From: Corynebacterium lactis | GTDB lineage: Bacteria > Actinomycetota > Actinomycetes > Mycobacteriales > Mycobacteriaceae | Reading direction: 5' to 3' | Assembly (NCBI RefSeq): GCF_900519355.1 | Contig: NZ_ULHE01000002.1 | Coordinates: 248,001 to 312,000 of the forward strand | Length of the DNA stretch: 64,000 bases | Shown here: one piece after another, positions 53,181 to 62,712 of the stretch | Layout: each line of letters opens with the position of its first letter | Position numbering within the stretch: the first letter of the stretch is position 1 | Translations under genes and position numbers: made by a program | The notes under the pieces: generated by a model | What the model was told of the DNA's origin: nothing | The model's input: the letters and a program-made list of their open reading frames with translations, nothing else | The model's database searches: none

Positions 53181-54304
53181 ATGACGGGTTACGCTGCCGG
53201 AGAAACGACAGTTCACAACACTATTGCCGGGATCAGCCAGGTGACCAGGGCGCTGCGCAAGACCGGCGCCCGGTGGTGCTGGTGCCTACGATGGGCGCGC
53301 TGCACGCGGGGCACCTGGAGCTGGTCGCGGCGGCGAAGACGCTGCCGCGCGCGGTGGTGGTCGTGTCGATTTTCGTCAACCCGCTGCAGTTCGGCGAGGG
53401 TGAGGATTTCGACGCCTACCCGCGCACCCTCGACGCCGACGTGGAGAAGCTGCGCGCCGCCGGTGCCGAGCTGGTCTTCGCGCCGAGTGCGAACGAGATG
53501 TACCCCAACGGCTTCCGCACCACGGTCCAGCCGGGCCCGCTTGCCGACGAGCTCGAGGGCGCCACCCGTCCCGGTCACTTCGCGGGTGCGCTGACGGTGG
53601 TCAACAAGCTGTTTCACATCACTAACTGCACCGACGCAGTCTTCGGTGAGAAGGACTACCAGCAGCTGACGCTGATGCAGCAGATGGTGACGGACCTGAA
53701 TATGCCGGTGCAGCTCCACGGCGTGCCGGTGATCCGCGAGACCGACGGCCTGGCCATGAGCTCGCGCAACCGCTACCTGTCCGAGTCCGAGCGCGAGCTA
53801 GCCGTGACCCTGTCGGCCGCCCTGACCGCGGGCGCGTTCGTCGGCGACCGCGGTGCCGCCGCCGTGCTCGAGACCGCCCAGGCCGTGCTGGACAGCCAGC
53901 CCGAGATCGAGGTCGACTACCTGGCCCTGCGCGACGCCGGTCTGGGCCAGCTTTCCGACGCCGCCTTTGCCGGGGAGGAAGGCGAGGTGGAGGCCCGGCT
54001 GCTGGTGGCGGCCCGCGTCGGAACCACCCGCCTGATTGACAACGTCGGCGTCATCCTGGGTGCGCCGCGCCCGGACTCGGTGGCCGGTGGTGTTGCGGGT
54101 GCCGCGGCGCTCGGGCGCGAGGGCGCTGAGATCGCGTCGGCGGCGCTGTCCGCGGCGGGGCTCGACGGCGAGCTGACCGAGGAAGAAGCCGCGCAGTTGG
54201 CCGAGCTGCAGGGCAAGGTGCGAGCAGCGCGCGAGGCACGTCTCGCCGATCAGGCCAGCCGCGAAAATCTGAAGAATGCTGGCTTCGGCGGGGATTCGCA
54301 GTAG
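53181..54304 (+). pseudogene. panC: Pantothenate synthetase with one frame break near the N-terminus
   Basis: Joins pantoate and beta-alanine with ATP. The first 29 codons (from the ATG at 53181, GGAGG 5 nt upstream) run to ALRKTG; another frame then carries the rest: [18 protein letters not shown] (ATP-binding HxGH), [29 protein letters not shown] and the MSSRNRYLS signature. Restoring one C near 53267 (GGC-CGC-CCG) gives T-G-R-P-V-V. The C-terminal ~70 residues are an Ala/Glu-rich extension. Because the downstream frame is otherwise perfect and panD follows, a sequence error is more likely than gene loss. Confidence 0.9.
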
Positions 54305-54418
54305 TATTCTCCTTTGCCTAGGGCCTGGTCGACGGGTCGGCCGGTCGGCACCGTTTTTAACCCACGATTTCTGGGCGTCTCGGCGCCCGGATGACCCGGA
54401 AGGGATCCACCTACTTTC

Positions 54419-54847
54419 ATGTTCCGCACAATGCTGAAGTCGAAGATTCACCGCGCGACGGTGACTCAGGCGGACCTGCACTACGTGGGCTCGTGCACCA
54501 TTGACGAGGACCTGATGGAGGCGGCCAACCTCCTCGAGGGAGAGGCCGTCGACATTGTCGACATCAACAACGGCAACCGCCTGACCACCTACTGCATCAC
54601 GGGCGAGCGCGGCTCCGGAATCATCTCCATCAACGGCGCGGCCGCGCGCCTGATCTCCCCCGGCGACCTGGTCATCATCATCGGCTACGGAATGATGGAC
54701 GACGCAGAGGCCCGCACCTACAAGCCGGACGTCATCTTCGTCGACGAGAACAACAAGATGCTCGTGTCCGGCCACGACCCGGCGGACGTCCCCGAGGGCT
54801 CCGACCTGAAGGACCCGCGCCACCCGGACCACTCTGCCTCCGCGTAG
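54419..54847 (+). CDS. panD: Aspartate 1-decarboxylase
   Basis: Pyruvoyl enzyme that makes beta-alanine for PanC. The 142-residue proenzyme self-cleaves between Gly24 and Ser25 (HYVGSCTID); Lys9 and Tyr22 of the family are in place, and the [22 protein letters not shown] segment is intact. It lies 114 nt after panC and is the last pantothenate gene in the block. Confidence 0.96.
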   Translation: MFRTMLKSKIHRATVTQADLHYVGSCTIDEDLMEAANLLEGEAVDIVDINNGNRLTTYCITGERGSGIISINGAAARLISPGDLVIIIGYGMMDDAEARTYKPDVIFVDENNKMLVSGHDPADVPEGSDLKDPRHPDHSASA

Positions 54848-55075
54848 CGACGGGAGACGCAGCGCCGGGAGACACAGGGCACGGGGAGGGGCAGCGCGTT
54901 CCCGCTGCGAGTTCATCCGACGTTAAATTTGCTGCCACGAGGTTGTCACTGAAACCTCACGCGGTGGCCAGTTCGGGGTCACTAAAATTCCATATAAGCG
55001 CCTTAGCTTCTGAGGGGATTAACAAGTCCTGAGAAATCCCCACGACTTCATAAGCTAGATTAAGGCGGTTTACCT

Positions 55076-57250
55076 GTGGTTCGCATCGGTAAGAATCTGC
55101 TCGCAAGCGCTTTCGCCACGTCGCGCAGCTCCCTGACCTGTACCTACAAGTGTGGCAACGCGTGTGCCGACGACGCTCCGAATGAGTTCGCGTCGAATGA
55201 GTACTTCGGTGATGTAGCAAGCCAGGCGCTGTCTCAGCGCGCTTACTCGCGCCGCGCAGCCCTGAAGGTGACCGGCGCCAGCGCGCTGGCACTCGGCGGC
55301 GGCGCCGTTCTGGCGGCGTGCACTAGCGATAACTCCGCCGCCGGTGGAGCAAGCGCCTCCGGCGCCGCGGGTTCCACCGCCGCGGCCCCGAAGGGTGACT
55401 CTCCCGAGGGCATGCGCTTTGCCCCGGTGTCCCCGAACAAGGAGGACGCGGTCGTCGTGGCCGACGGCTACGAGCAGAACGTCCTGATCCGCTGGGGCGA
55501 CCCGATCCACGAGGGCGGCCCGGCCTTCGACTTCGACAAGCAGACCGCGGCTAACCAGAAGGTCCAGTTCGGCTTCAACAACGACTTCGCCGGCCTGATC
55601 AAGGCCGCCGACGGCACCCTGCTCTACGTGTGCTCGCACGAGTACACCACCGAGCCGATGATGTTCCGCGGTTACAAGAAGGAAGACGCCACCAAGGAGC
55701 AGGTCGACATCGGACTGGCCGCGCACGGCCACACGGTTCTCGCGGTGGAAGAAGATAGCAAGGGCTTCCTGAAGCCAATCCTGTCGGACAAGCGCAACCG
55801 CCGCATCACCGGCTTCACCGAGTTCACAGTGGACGGCCCGGCGGCAGGCCACGACCTGCTCAAGACCAAGGCCGACCCGACCGGCATGAAGATCGAGGGC
55901 ACCCTGAACAACTGCTCTGGAGGTGTGACCCCCTGGGGCACCTTCCTGTCCGGCGAGGAAAACGCTGACCAGTACTTTGGCAACGTCGGCAAGCTCGAGG
56001 ATGAGGAGGCGGTCAAGCACCTCAAGCGGTACTCGGTGAAGAACAAGGAAATGTCCGACCGTGCGTGGGAGAAGTACTACGACCGCTTCGATGTTTCCAA
56101 GGAGCCGAACGAGCCGAATCGCTTCTTCTGGCTGGTGGAGATCGACCCCTCCGACCCGAACTCCACCCCGATCAAGCACACCGCGCTTGGCCGCTTCAAG
56201 CACGAGGCGGGCCAGATCTACGTCACCGACGACGGCACCGTCGTGTGCTACTCGGGCGATGATGAGCGCTTCGAGTACATCTACAAGTTCGTCTCCTCCC
56301 GCAAGATCAAGGAGGGCGACACCAAGCACAACATGGGCATCCTCTCGGAGGGAACGCTCTACGTCGGCAAGTTCGCGGGCAACTCAGAGTCTGAGATCGA
56401 TGGCTCCGGCGAGCTGCCGAAGGACGGCAAGTTCGATGGATCGATCGAGTGGGTGCCGCTGATGACGGCGAAGTCGGACGGTAAGCACGAGTCCCACGTC
56501 GATGGCATGAGCGCCGAGGAGGTTTGCATCTACTCGCGCCTTGCCGGTGACAAGGTCGGCGCGACCCGCATGGACCGCCCGGAGGACATCGAGGCCTCCC
56601 CGAAGACCGGTAAGGTCTACGCGGCGCTGACCAACAACAAGTACCGTGGCAAGACCGGTGCGAAGGACGACAAGGGCAAGGAGCGCACCGACAGCGCCGG
56701 CCGCCCGCTGGACAAGGCCATCGAGGTCGCCCCGATCACCGAGAACAAGAACGGTCTCATCCTGGAGATGGAGGATGACCACGCGGGCACCAAGGGCAAG
56801 TGGAACCTGCTGCTCGTCTGTGGTGACCCGAACGAGGCCTACTCTTACTTCGGTGGCTTCGACAAGAGCTCCGTCTCCCCGATCTCCTGCCCTGATAACC
56901 TGGCTTTCGACGAGTACGGCAACATGTGGATCTCCACCGACGGCAATGCGCTGAAGTCCAACGACGGCCTCTTTGCCGTCGCCGTCGAGGGCGAGCGCCG
57001 CGGCGAGACCAAGTGCTTCCTCACCGTGCCGAAGGCCGCCGAGACCTGCGGCCCGATGATTTTCGGCAACCGCGTGATGGTCAACGTCCAGCACCCGGGC
57101 GAGATCGAGACCGACCAGGGCCACCCGGTCGGAGACAACCCGGACCCGACCACCGCGCCGACCTCGCACTGGCCCGACGGTGGTGACTCGCAGCCGCGCC
57201 CGGCCGTCGTCCAGGTGGTGCGCACCGGTGGCGGCAAGATCGGCGTCTAG
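55076..57250 (+). CDS. PhoX-family alkaline phosphatase (DUF839), Tat lipoprotein
   Basis: A 724-residue exported phosphatase-like protein. A 55-residue lead is followed by a twin-arginine motif SRRAALKV (Arg59-Arg60), a hydrophobic stretch and the lipobox LAAC (Cys82), so it should be folded in the cytoplasm and exported as a lipoprotein. The mature part matches the DUF839/PhoX Ca2+-dependent phosphatase family: NNCSGGVTPWGTFLSGEEN, YSGDDERFEYIYKFVS, RMDRPEDIEASPKTGKVY and PDNLAFDEYGNMWIS. The GTG at 55076 has AAGGCGG 7 nt upstream. It probably releases phosphate from organic esters. A strong terminator follows. Confidence 0.88.
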   Translation: MVRIGKNLLASAFATSRSSLTCTYKCGNACADDAPNEFASNEYFGDVASQALSQRAYSRRAALKVTGASALALGGGAVLAACTSDNSAAGGASASGAAGSTAAAPKGDSPEGMRFAPVSPNKEDAVVVADGYEQNVLIRWGDPIHEGGPAFDFDKQTAANQKVQFGFNNDFAGLIKAADGTLLYVCSHEYTTEPMMFRGYKKEDATKEQVDIGLAAHGHTVLAVEEDSKGFLKPILSDKRNRRITGFTEFTVDGPAAGHDLLKTKADPTGMKIEGTLNNCSGGVTPWGTFLSGEENADQYFGNVGKLEDEEAVKHLKRYSVKNKEMSDRAWEKYYDRFDVSKEPNEPNRFFWLVEIDPSDPNSTPIKHTALGRFKHEAGQIYVTDDGTVVCYSGDDERFEYIYKFVSSRKIKEGDTKHNMGILSEGTLYVGKFAGNSESEIDGSGELPKDGKFDGSIEWVPLMTAKSDGKHESHVDGMSAEEVCIYSRLAGDKVGATRMDRPEDIEASPKTGKVYAALTNNKYRGKTGAKDDKGKERTDSAGRPLDKAIEVAPITENKNGLILEMEDDHAGTKGKWNLLLVCGDPNEAYSYFGGFDKSSVSPISCPDNLAFDEYGNMWISTDGNALKSNDGLFAVAVEGERRGETKCFLTVPKAAETCGPMIFGNRVMVNVQHPGEIETDQGHPVGDNPDPTTAPTSHWPDGGDSQPRPAVVQVVRTGGGKIGV

Positions 57251-57292
57251 CGGAATTGCGGGGATTATCGCGCGGATCAGCGAATAATTCTT

Positions 57293-57343
57293 ACGCGGCG
57301 CGTCTCGAACGAAAAATGCTGTTCGATGACGCGCCGCGTTTTT
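57293..57343 (+). terminator. Strong intrinsic terminator after phoX-like gene
   Basis: A perfect 12-bp stem (ACGCGGCGCGTC/GACGCGCCGCGT), extended by TCGAAC/GTTCGA with a one-base bulge, is followed by TTTTT. Confidence 0.9.
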
Positions 57344-57410
57344 GTTCGGTAAAACAGTATTAATTGGGCGTTTCTTTAGAGCCCCCGCACTATCGATGGG
57401 ATAAACGCTA

Positions 57411-58025
57411 GTGAACTTCATGGTTATATTCGGCATCATCGTTGTTGTCATCGGTGTCATCCTTGTTGCCTCAGCGCGTCGGAATACCCAAATTCCGGGC
57501 GCCGATCGGGAGCGCTTCGTCGATCCTCTGATGACTGACGAGTACCGCAAGTACGGCCCCACCTCCGTCGCACCTGGCGCAATCCTGAACTATGGCGGTT
57601 CTTCCCATGTCGTGCGCGGGTCGCTCGAGCTCTCTCAGGGCCCGTTCCGCTGGTGGGAGCATCTCGTCGACGGCGGCGCGGATGGTTCATGGTTCGGTGT
57701 TGAGGAAGATGAGGGCGAGGTCATCCTCACTTGGTGGCGAAAGCTCCCGGGCAGCTTCGAGCCGGCTAATCCCATGGTCGTGGACGGTGTGGAGTATTGG
57801 GAGGAAGAGCGGGGAACCGCCCACTACACCGCAATTGGCACGACCGGGCTGCCGCCGGAAGGCGCCACGTACTTCGTTGACTACAAGTCCGGTGACGGCC
57901 GCTTGTTCGGGCTGGAACGCTACGGTGACTCATCGTGGGAAGCATCGACCGGTATCAGGATACTCCCCGGTGAGATTGATGTTCTTCCAGCTCCGGACCA
58001 CAATCCGGGCGCTGACAAGCGCTAG
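57411..58025 (+). CDS. DUF4178 protein
   Basis: A 204-residue protein with an N-terminal membrane helix (MVIFGIIVVVIGVILVAS) and a beta-rich soluble domain of the DUF4178 type (GPTSVAPGAILNYGGSSHVVRGSLEL; WWEHLVDGGADGSWFGVEED). It is the first gene of a conserved actinobacterial cluster that ends in a spermidine-synthase-like gene (Rv2597-Rv2601 in M. tuberculosis). Its molecular role is unknown. The stop overlaps the next start by one base. Confidence 0.82.
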   Translation: MNFMVIFGIIVVVIGVILVASARRNTQIPGADRERFVDPLMTDEYRKYGPTSVAPGAILNYGGSSHVVRGSLELSQGPFRWWEHLVDGGADGSWFGVEEDEGEVILTWWRKLPGSFEPANPMVVDGVEYWEEERGTAHYTAIGTTGLPPEGATYFVDYKSGDGRLFGLERYGDSSWEASTGIRILPGEIDVLPAPDHNPGADKR

Positions 58026-58573
58026 TGGCGGCTAAAATGTCTCTGGCAGTTCTCGACATTCCGTTCAAGGACACCGCGGCGGAGCAGCTCCGCGTGGCCG
58101 TTGGCGGCCCAGTCCCGGATACCCTCTGCGAGAAGGTCATCTCTCACCCCGATGGCGTCACACCGCCGCTGACGCTGGGCGTCCTGGGAGCGTCGCATGT
58201 GGTTTTCGTCGGTAAGCGGGAGGCGCCCCACTTTGCCGAGGAGGTCTCGTGTACCGCGGCGGACGGTGTGCCCCTGACTCGGGCGGGCGCCGCCGTGGAA
58301 GCTCGTGTGGAGCGCCTCTCGCCGGAAGCCTTCGCCCAGCGCACAGATGCTTTACGACGCGAACTCGGCGCAGGTAATCCCCGTTCAGTCGCCGCGGAGT
58401 TTCCAGGTTCTCCCGGGGCGATGACCGTGTTGTCCGCGGAGCCGATAGAGCGTGGGTATCGCTGGGAGACTTGGCATGGATACCCGCCGGGGCAGATCGT
58501 GTGGACGTCGAATTTCTGGGTGGATGCCGTGAAAGATGCGGATACTGCGGTACAGGGGATGGAAGGGGAGTAG
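58025..58573 (+). CDS. DUF2617 protein
   Basis: A 182-residue soluble protein of the DUF2617 family, second in the cluster. No catalytic motif is evident; the ending YRWETWHGYPPGQIVWT is characteristic. The start is GTG 58025 or ATG 58037. The conserved association with the membrane aminopropyltransferase-like gene suggests a shared pathway. Confidence 0.8.
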   Translation: MAAKMSLAVLDIPFKDTAAEQLRVAVGGPVPDTLCEKVISHPDGVTPPLTLGVLGASHVVFVGKREAPHFAEEVSCTAADGVPLTRAGAAVEARVERLSPEAFAQRTDALRRELGAGNPRSVAAEFPGSPGAMTVLSAEPIERGYRWETWHGYPPGQIVWTSNFWVDAVKDADTAVQGMEGE

Positions 58574-58576
58574 AAC

Positions 58577-59035
58577 GTGGGGAAAAAGGGAATTGGATAC
58601 CTCCTCATCCTTTATGGAACGGCAACGGTGATTACTGGACTCGCCGGCAGCGCTCCCAGCGCCTCGGACCAGATCAATGAGCGTTATGCCTCGGTGTCGA
58701 CTGCAGCGGCGATGACATCGAGTGGTATCGAGCAGAGCTGGACCTGCGGCAATCGCGATCCCATCGAGGTGGGACGGGAGCTGCGGGACGAAATTAGGCC
58801 GGAGGCATACAGCGAAAATGGAGGGGCGGCGTATTTAAGGACGAAGAATTACCTGTTTATCGTCTCCCGCCAGAGTCCAGGAGCAGAATCGAAGGACTCG
58901 TGCCTGATAACTAAAGAATCACTGGGTGGCCGCTATTCGGGCGGGCATTTCATTTACCTTGGCCCCGGTTTCGGACCCTCCGCGCCCTCAAACGGCTCGG
59001 GCGGATCGGCCGGATCTTTCGGAGGAGCGAAATAA
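58577..59035 (+). CDS. DUF4247 secreted/membrane-anchored protein
   Basis: A 152-residue protein with an uncleaved or cleavable N-terminal signal (KKGIGYLLILYGTATVITGLAGS), two Cys (SWTCGNRDP, SKDSCLITK) that could form a disulfide outside the cell, and a Gly/Ser-rich tail. It matches DUF4247, third in the same cluster. Confidence 0.8.
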   Translation: MGKKGIGYLLILYGTATVITGLAGSAPSASDQINERYASVSTAAAMTSSGIEQSWTCGNRDPIEVGRELRDEIRPEAYSENGGAAYLRTKNYLFIVSRQSPGAESKDSCLITKESLGGRYSGGHFIYLGPGFGPSAPSNGSGGSAGSFGGAK

Positions 59036-59037
59036 TC

Positions 59038-59523
59038 ATGGGACCAATAACGTACACGGCCGCCAACGGGGCGGATACCCTCTCTGCGCAGGCAACGGTG
59101 GGCGAGCAGCTGGCGGTCGGAGTACCGGCCACCATCGGCTACTTCCTTGCGGGCGCCCTCGTGCTGGCGGTCGGCTTCATCGTCCTTGACCTACTCACGC
59201 CTGGGAAACTGCGCGACCTGGTTTTTGTTGAAAACCGTGCGGGCGCCGCGTTGATTGCGGGCTCGCAGCAGATTGCGCTGGCCTGCATTGTGGTGTCGGT
59301 AATCCGCGCATCCGACGACGCCCCGATGATCGGCCTGGGCGAGACGCTAATCTACGGCGCCCTCGGCATCGTGCTGCAGGCGGTGGCGCTGCTGGTGCTC
59401 GAGGCCCTGATTCCGGGCCGCTTCCGCGACGTAGTGATGGACGCGAAGGTCCGACCCCGGGCGGCCCTGGCGGCGACGACCTTCATCGTCATCGGCGTGA
59501 TCAACGCCGTCGCGCTGTCGTAG
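59038..59523 (+). CDS. DUF350 membrane protein
   Basis: A 161-residue protein with four membrane helices in two repeats, each with the DUF350 pattern: IGYFLAGALVLAVGFIVLDLLTPGKLRDLV and the later VALLVLEALIPGRFRDVVMD. It lies between DUF4247 and the spermidine-synthase-like gene and ends on the base before that gene's ATG. Confidence 0.88.
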   Translation: MGPITYTAANGADTLSAQATVGEQLAVGVPATIGYFLAGALVLAVGFIVLDLLTPGKLRDLVFVENRAGAALIAGSQQIALACIVVSVIRASDDAPMIGLGETLIYGALGIVLQAVALLVLEALIPGRFRDVVMDAKVRPRAALAATTFIVIGVINAVALS

Positions 59524-61095
59524 ATGGAGACCGCTACTTCCCGGCGCTGGCGGGCGCTGTTGCTCGCGTCGGTGGCGGCGTGCGCCGCGTGCGGCCTGGT
59601 CTACGAGCTGGCGCTGCTGGCGCTGTCGGCCTCCCTGGGGCGCGGCGACGTGGTCGCCAACTCCCTGATTGTGGCCGGCTACGTCGCGGCGCTGGGCTTC
59701 GGCGCCGTCGCCGCGAAACCGCTGGTGGGACGGGCCGCGGTGTCCTTCCTCGGCATCGAGTGTGCGTTGGGGTTGCTCGGCGGCGTATCCGCAACCGCCC
59801 TGTACTGGGTGTTTTCAGTCACGGGCGAGAGTCTCGGGGCACTGGTCGCCGCCACTTTCGTAATCGGCACGCTGGTCGGCGCCGAGGTGCCGCTGCTGAT
59901 GACCCTGCTGCAGACCGGCCGGACCGCCTCCGCAGAGGACACCGGCCGCGTGCTCGCGAACCTCAACGCCGCGGACTACTTCGGAGCCCTGGTTGGTGGC
60001 CTGCTGTGGCCCTTCGTGCTGCTGCCGGCGGTGGGGATGCTCAAGGCCACCGTCATCGCGGGGCTAATCAACGTTTCGGCCGCCCTAATCATTGCCGCGC
60101 TGCTGCTGCGCCGGATGATGTCGCGCCGCGCACTGGCCGCCGCCGTATCGGCTCTCCTGGCGGCGGCGCTCGCGCTGGGTGCGCTACTGGCCGGAATCCG
60201 GGACATTGAGACAACCGCCCGCCAGTCGCTCTACGCCCAGCCCATCGTCTTCGCCAAGCACTCGAAGTACCAGGACATCGTCGTCACGCGATTCGGCGCA
60301 GACCGGCGGCTCTACCTCGACGGCGGCCTGCAGTACTCCAGCCGCGACGAGTACCGCTACACCGAGTCGCTGGTTTACCCGGCGGTTTCCGCCGGCACCA
60401 AGACCGCGTTGATCCTCGGCGGGGGAGATGGCCTGGCCGCCCGCGAGCTGTTGCGCATGCCGAATATCGAGCGCATCGTGCAAGTGGAGCTGGACCCGGA
60501 GGTCATCGAGGTCGCCCGCACCGTCCTGCGCGAGGACAACCGCGGCAGCCTCGATGACCCGCGCGTCGAGAAGATCACCGCGGACGCCTTCACCTGGCTG
60601 CACGACCAGGCCCGCAATCAGGCCCGCGGCGAGACTCCCGCCCAGAAGTTCGACGCGATCTACGCCGACCTCCCCGACCCCGACAACGCCGTGCTGGCCA
60701 AGCTCTACTCGCAGGAGTTCTACGGCCTGGTCCGGGGCGTGGCCGCGCCGGGTGCGAAGCTGGTGGTCCAGTCCGGCTCGCCCTTTTCCACCCCGGACGC
60801 CTATTGGCGCACCGAGTCCACGCTTCGCGCCGCGGGCTGGTCCACCACCCCGTACCACGTGCACGTGCCCACCTTCGGAGACTGGGGCTTCGTGCTCGCT
60901 GCCCTCTCGCCGGAACCTCCCGCGGTCGCGCTTGACGACGGCCACCCGCCGCTGAAGTTTTTCACTCCTTCCGTGGCACAGGCCGCCACCGTCTTCGGCG
61001 CCGACAACGGGCCCCGGCAGTTGGAGCCGTCGACGCTGGCGCACCCGAAAATTGTGGAGGACATCCGCCGTGGTTGGCGGGGCGCGGGGGAATAG
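59524..61095 (+). CDS. Membrane-anchored spermidine-synthase-like protein
   Basis: A 523-residue protein. The N-terminal ~220 residues form about seven membrane helices; the C-terminal part is a polyamine aminopropyltransferase/methyltransferase-like Rossmann domain: [38 protein letters not shown] (nucleotide-binding GGGDG), [12 protein letters not shown] and [21 protein letters not shown]. The Asp-containing DLPDPDN takes the place of the aminopropyltransferase catalytic loop. It corresponds to Rv2601. Real spermidine synthesis is not proven for such proteins; no gene for decarboxylated SAM (speD) is seen here. Confidence 0.87.
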   Translation: METATSRRWRALLLASVAACAACGLVYELALLALSASLGRGDVVANSLIVAGYVAALGFGAVAAKPLVGRAAVSFLGIECALGLLGGVSATALYWVFSVTGESLGALVAATFVIGTLVGAEVPLLMTLLQTGRTASAEDTGRVLANLNAADYFGALVGGLLWPFVLLPAVGMLKATVIAGLINVSAALIIAALLLRRMMSRRALAAAVSALLAAALALGALLAGIRDIETTARQSLYAQPIVFAKHSKYQDIVVTRFGADRRLYLDGGLQYSSRDEYRYTESLVYPAVSAGTKTALILGGGDGLAARELLRMPNIERIVQVELDPEVIEVARTVLREDNRGSLDDPRVEKITADAFTWLHDQARNQARGETPAQKFDAIYADLPDPDNAVLAKLYSQEFYGLVRGVAAPGAKLVVQSGSPFSTPDAYWRTESTLRAAGWSTTPYHVHVPTFGDWGFVLAALSPEPPAVALDDGHPPLKFFTPSVAQAATVFGADNGPRQLEPSTLAHPKIVEDIRRGWRGAGE

Positions 61096-61128
61096 GCGGG
61101 CAAGTAGCAGGCGGGGGCGGGCGTCGGC

Positions 61129-61134
61129 TAACCT
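61129..61134 (+). promoter_or_regulatory. Putative -10 box of a leaderless promoter, lysS
   Basis: TAACCT, 8 nt, then GTG at 61143. No ribosome site is present. Confidence 0.45.
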
Positions 61135-61142
61135 TTATAGCC

Positions 61143-62684
61143 GTGACTGACGCGAAGAATTCCACCGCACATACCGACAACACCAACGCCGTTCCCGAGC
61201 AGCTTCGGGTCCGCCGTGAGAAGCGCGACCGCCTGCTCTCCGCGGGTGTCGAGGCCTACCCGGTGGAGGTTCCGCGCACCCACTCGCTGAAGGATGTCCG
61301 CGAGGAGTGGGGCCACCTCGAGGCCGGGGAGGAAACCCAGGACGTTGTGACCGTCGTCGGCCGAGTCATGTTCATCCGTAACACCGGCAAGCTCTGCTTC
61401 GCGGCGCTGCAGGAGGGTGACGGCACGACGCTGCAGGCGATGCTGTCGAAGGCCGAGGTCGGCGAGGATTCCCTGGCCGCGTGGAAGTCGGACGTGGACT
61501 TGGGTGACTTCGTGATTATCACCGGTCGCGTTATCTCTTCGCGCCGCGGCGAGCTCTCCGTGATGGCGACCTCGTGGCAGATGGCCTCCAAGGCCCTGCG
61601 CCCGCTGCCGGTATCCTTCGCGGACCTGTCGGAGGACACCCGCGTCCGCCACCGCTACACCGACCTGATCATGCGCGAGCAGGCCCGCACCAACGCCCTG
61701 ACCCGCATCAAGGTCATCCGTGAGCTGCGCCACGCCCTTGAGCGCCGCGGCTTCCTGGAGGTCGAGACCCCGATGCTGCAGACCCTGCACGGTGGTGCTG
61801 CGGCGCGTCCCTTCGTGACCCACTCGAACGCCCTGGACATCGACCTGTACCTGCGCATCGCCCCGGAGCTGTACCTGAAGCGCTGCGTCGTCGGTGGCCT
61901 GGAGCGCGTCTTCGAGATCAACCGCAACTTCCGCAACGAGGGCATCGACTCTTCGCACAGCCCCGAGTTCGCGATGCTGGAGTACTACCAGGCCTACGGC
62001 ACCTACGACGACTCCGCCCGCACCGTCCGCGAGGTCATCCAGGAAATCTGCGTCGCGGTCTTCGGCTCCACGAAGATCACGCTTGCCGACGGCACCGAGT
62101 ACGACTTCGGCGGCGAGTGGAAGCAGATCGAGATGTACCCCTCCCTGAATGAGGCGCTCGCACGCAAGTTCCCGGGCCAGCCGGAGGTCACCATCGACTC
62201 CACCGTCGACGAGCTGAAGGCCATCGCCGAGGTCATCGGCCTGGCAGTGCCGGAGAAGGGCGGCTGGGGCCACGGCAAGCTGGTCGAGGAGATCTGGGAG
62301 CACCTGTGCGAGGACCAGCTGGACGGCCCGATCTTCGTCCGCGATTTCCCCGTGGAGACCTCCCCGCTGACCCGCCAGCACCGCTCCAAGCCGGGCGTTA
62401 CCGAGAAGTGGGACCTCTACGTCCGCGGCTTCGAACTGGCCACCGGCTACTCCGAGCTGGTTGACCCGGTCATCCAGCGCGAGCGCTTCGAGGACCAGGC
62501 CCGCCTGGCCGCCGGCGGCGACGACGAGGCCATGGTCCTGGACGAGGACTTCCTCCACGCTATGGAGCAGGGCATGCCGCCGACCACCGGCGTCGGCATG
62601 GGCATCGACCGCCTGCTGATGGCCCTGACCGGCCTCGGCATCCGCGAGACTGTCCTCTTCCCGATTGTGAAGCCGGAGGCCTAG
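61143..62684 (+). CDS. lysS: Lysyl-tRNA synthetase, class II
   Basis: Charges tRNA-Lys; 513 residues from the GTG at 61143. An OB-fold anticodon-binding domain (about 60-165: [20 protein letters not shown]) is followed by the class II core with motif 1 (FLEVETPML), motif 2 ([14 protein letters not shown]) and motif 3 ([13 protein letters not shown]). All core motifs are intact. It ends 28 nt before the convergent membrane-protein gene. Confidence 0.97.
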   Translation: MTDAKNSTAHTDNTNAVPEQLRVRREKRDRLLSAGVEAYPVEVPRTHSLKDVREEWGHLEAGEETQDVVTVVGRVMFIRNTGKLCFAALQEGDGTTLQAMLSKAEVGEDSLAAWKSDVDLGDFVIITGRVISSRRGELSVMATSWQMASKALRPLPVSFADLSEDTRVRHRYTDLIMREQARTNALTRIKVIRELRHALERRGFLEVETPMLQTLHGGAAARPFVTHSNALDIDLYLRIAPELYLKRCVVGGLERVFEINRNFRNEGIDSSHSPEFAMLEYYQAYGTYDDSARTVREVIQEICVAVFGSTKITLADGTEYDFGGEWKQIEMYPSLNEALARKFPGQPEVTIDSTVDELKAIAEVIGLAVPEKGGWGHGKLVEEIWEHLCEDQLDGPIFVRDFPVETSPLTRQHRSKPGVTEKWDLYVRGFELATGYSELVDPVIQRERFEDQARLAAGGDDEAMVLDEDFLHAMEQGMPPTTGVGMGIDRLLMALTGLGIRETVLFPIVKPEA

Positions 62685-62712
62685 GGTCGCTCGGCCCTAC
62701 AGCCCCAGGTTC

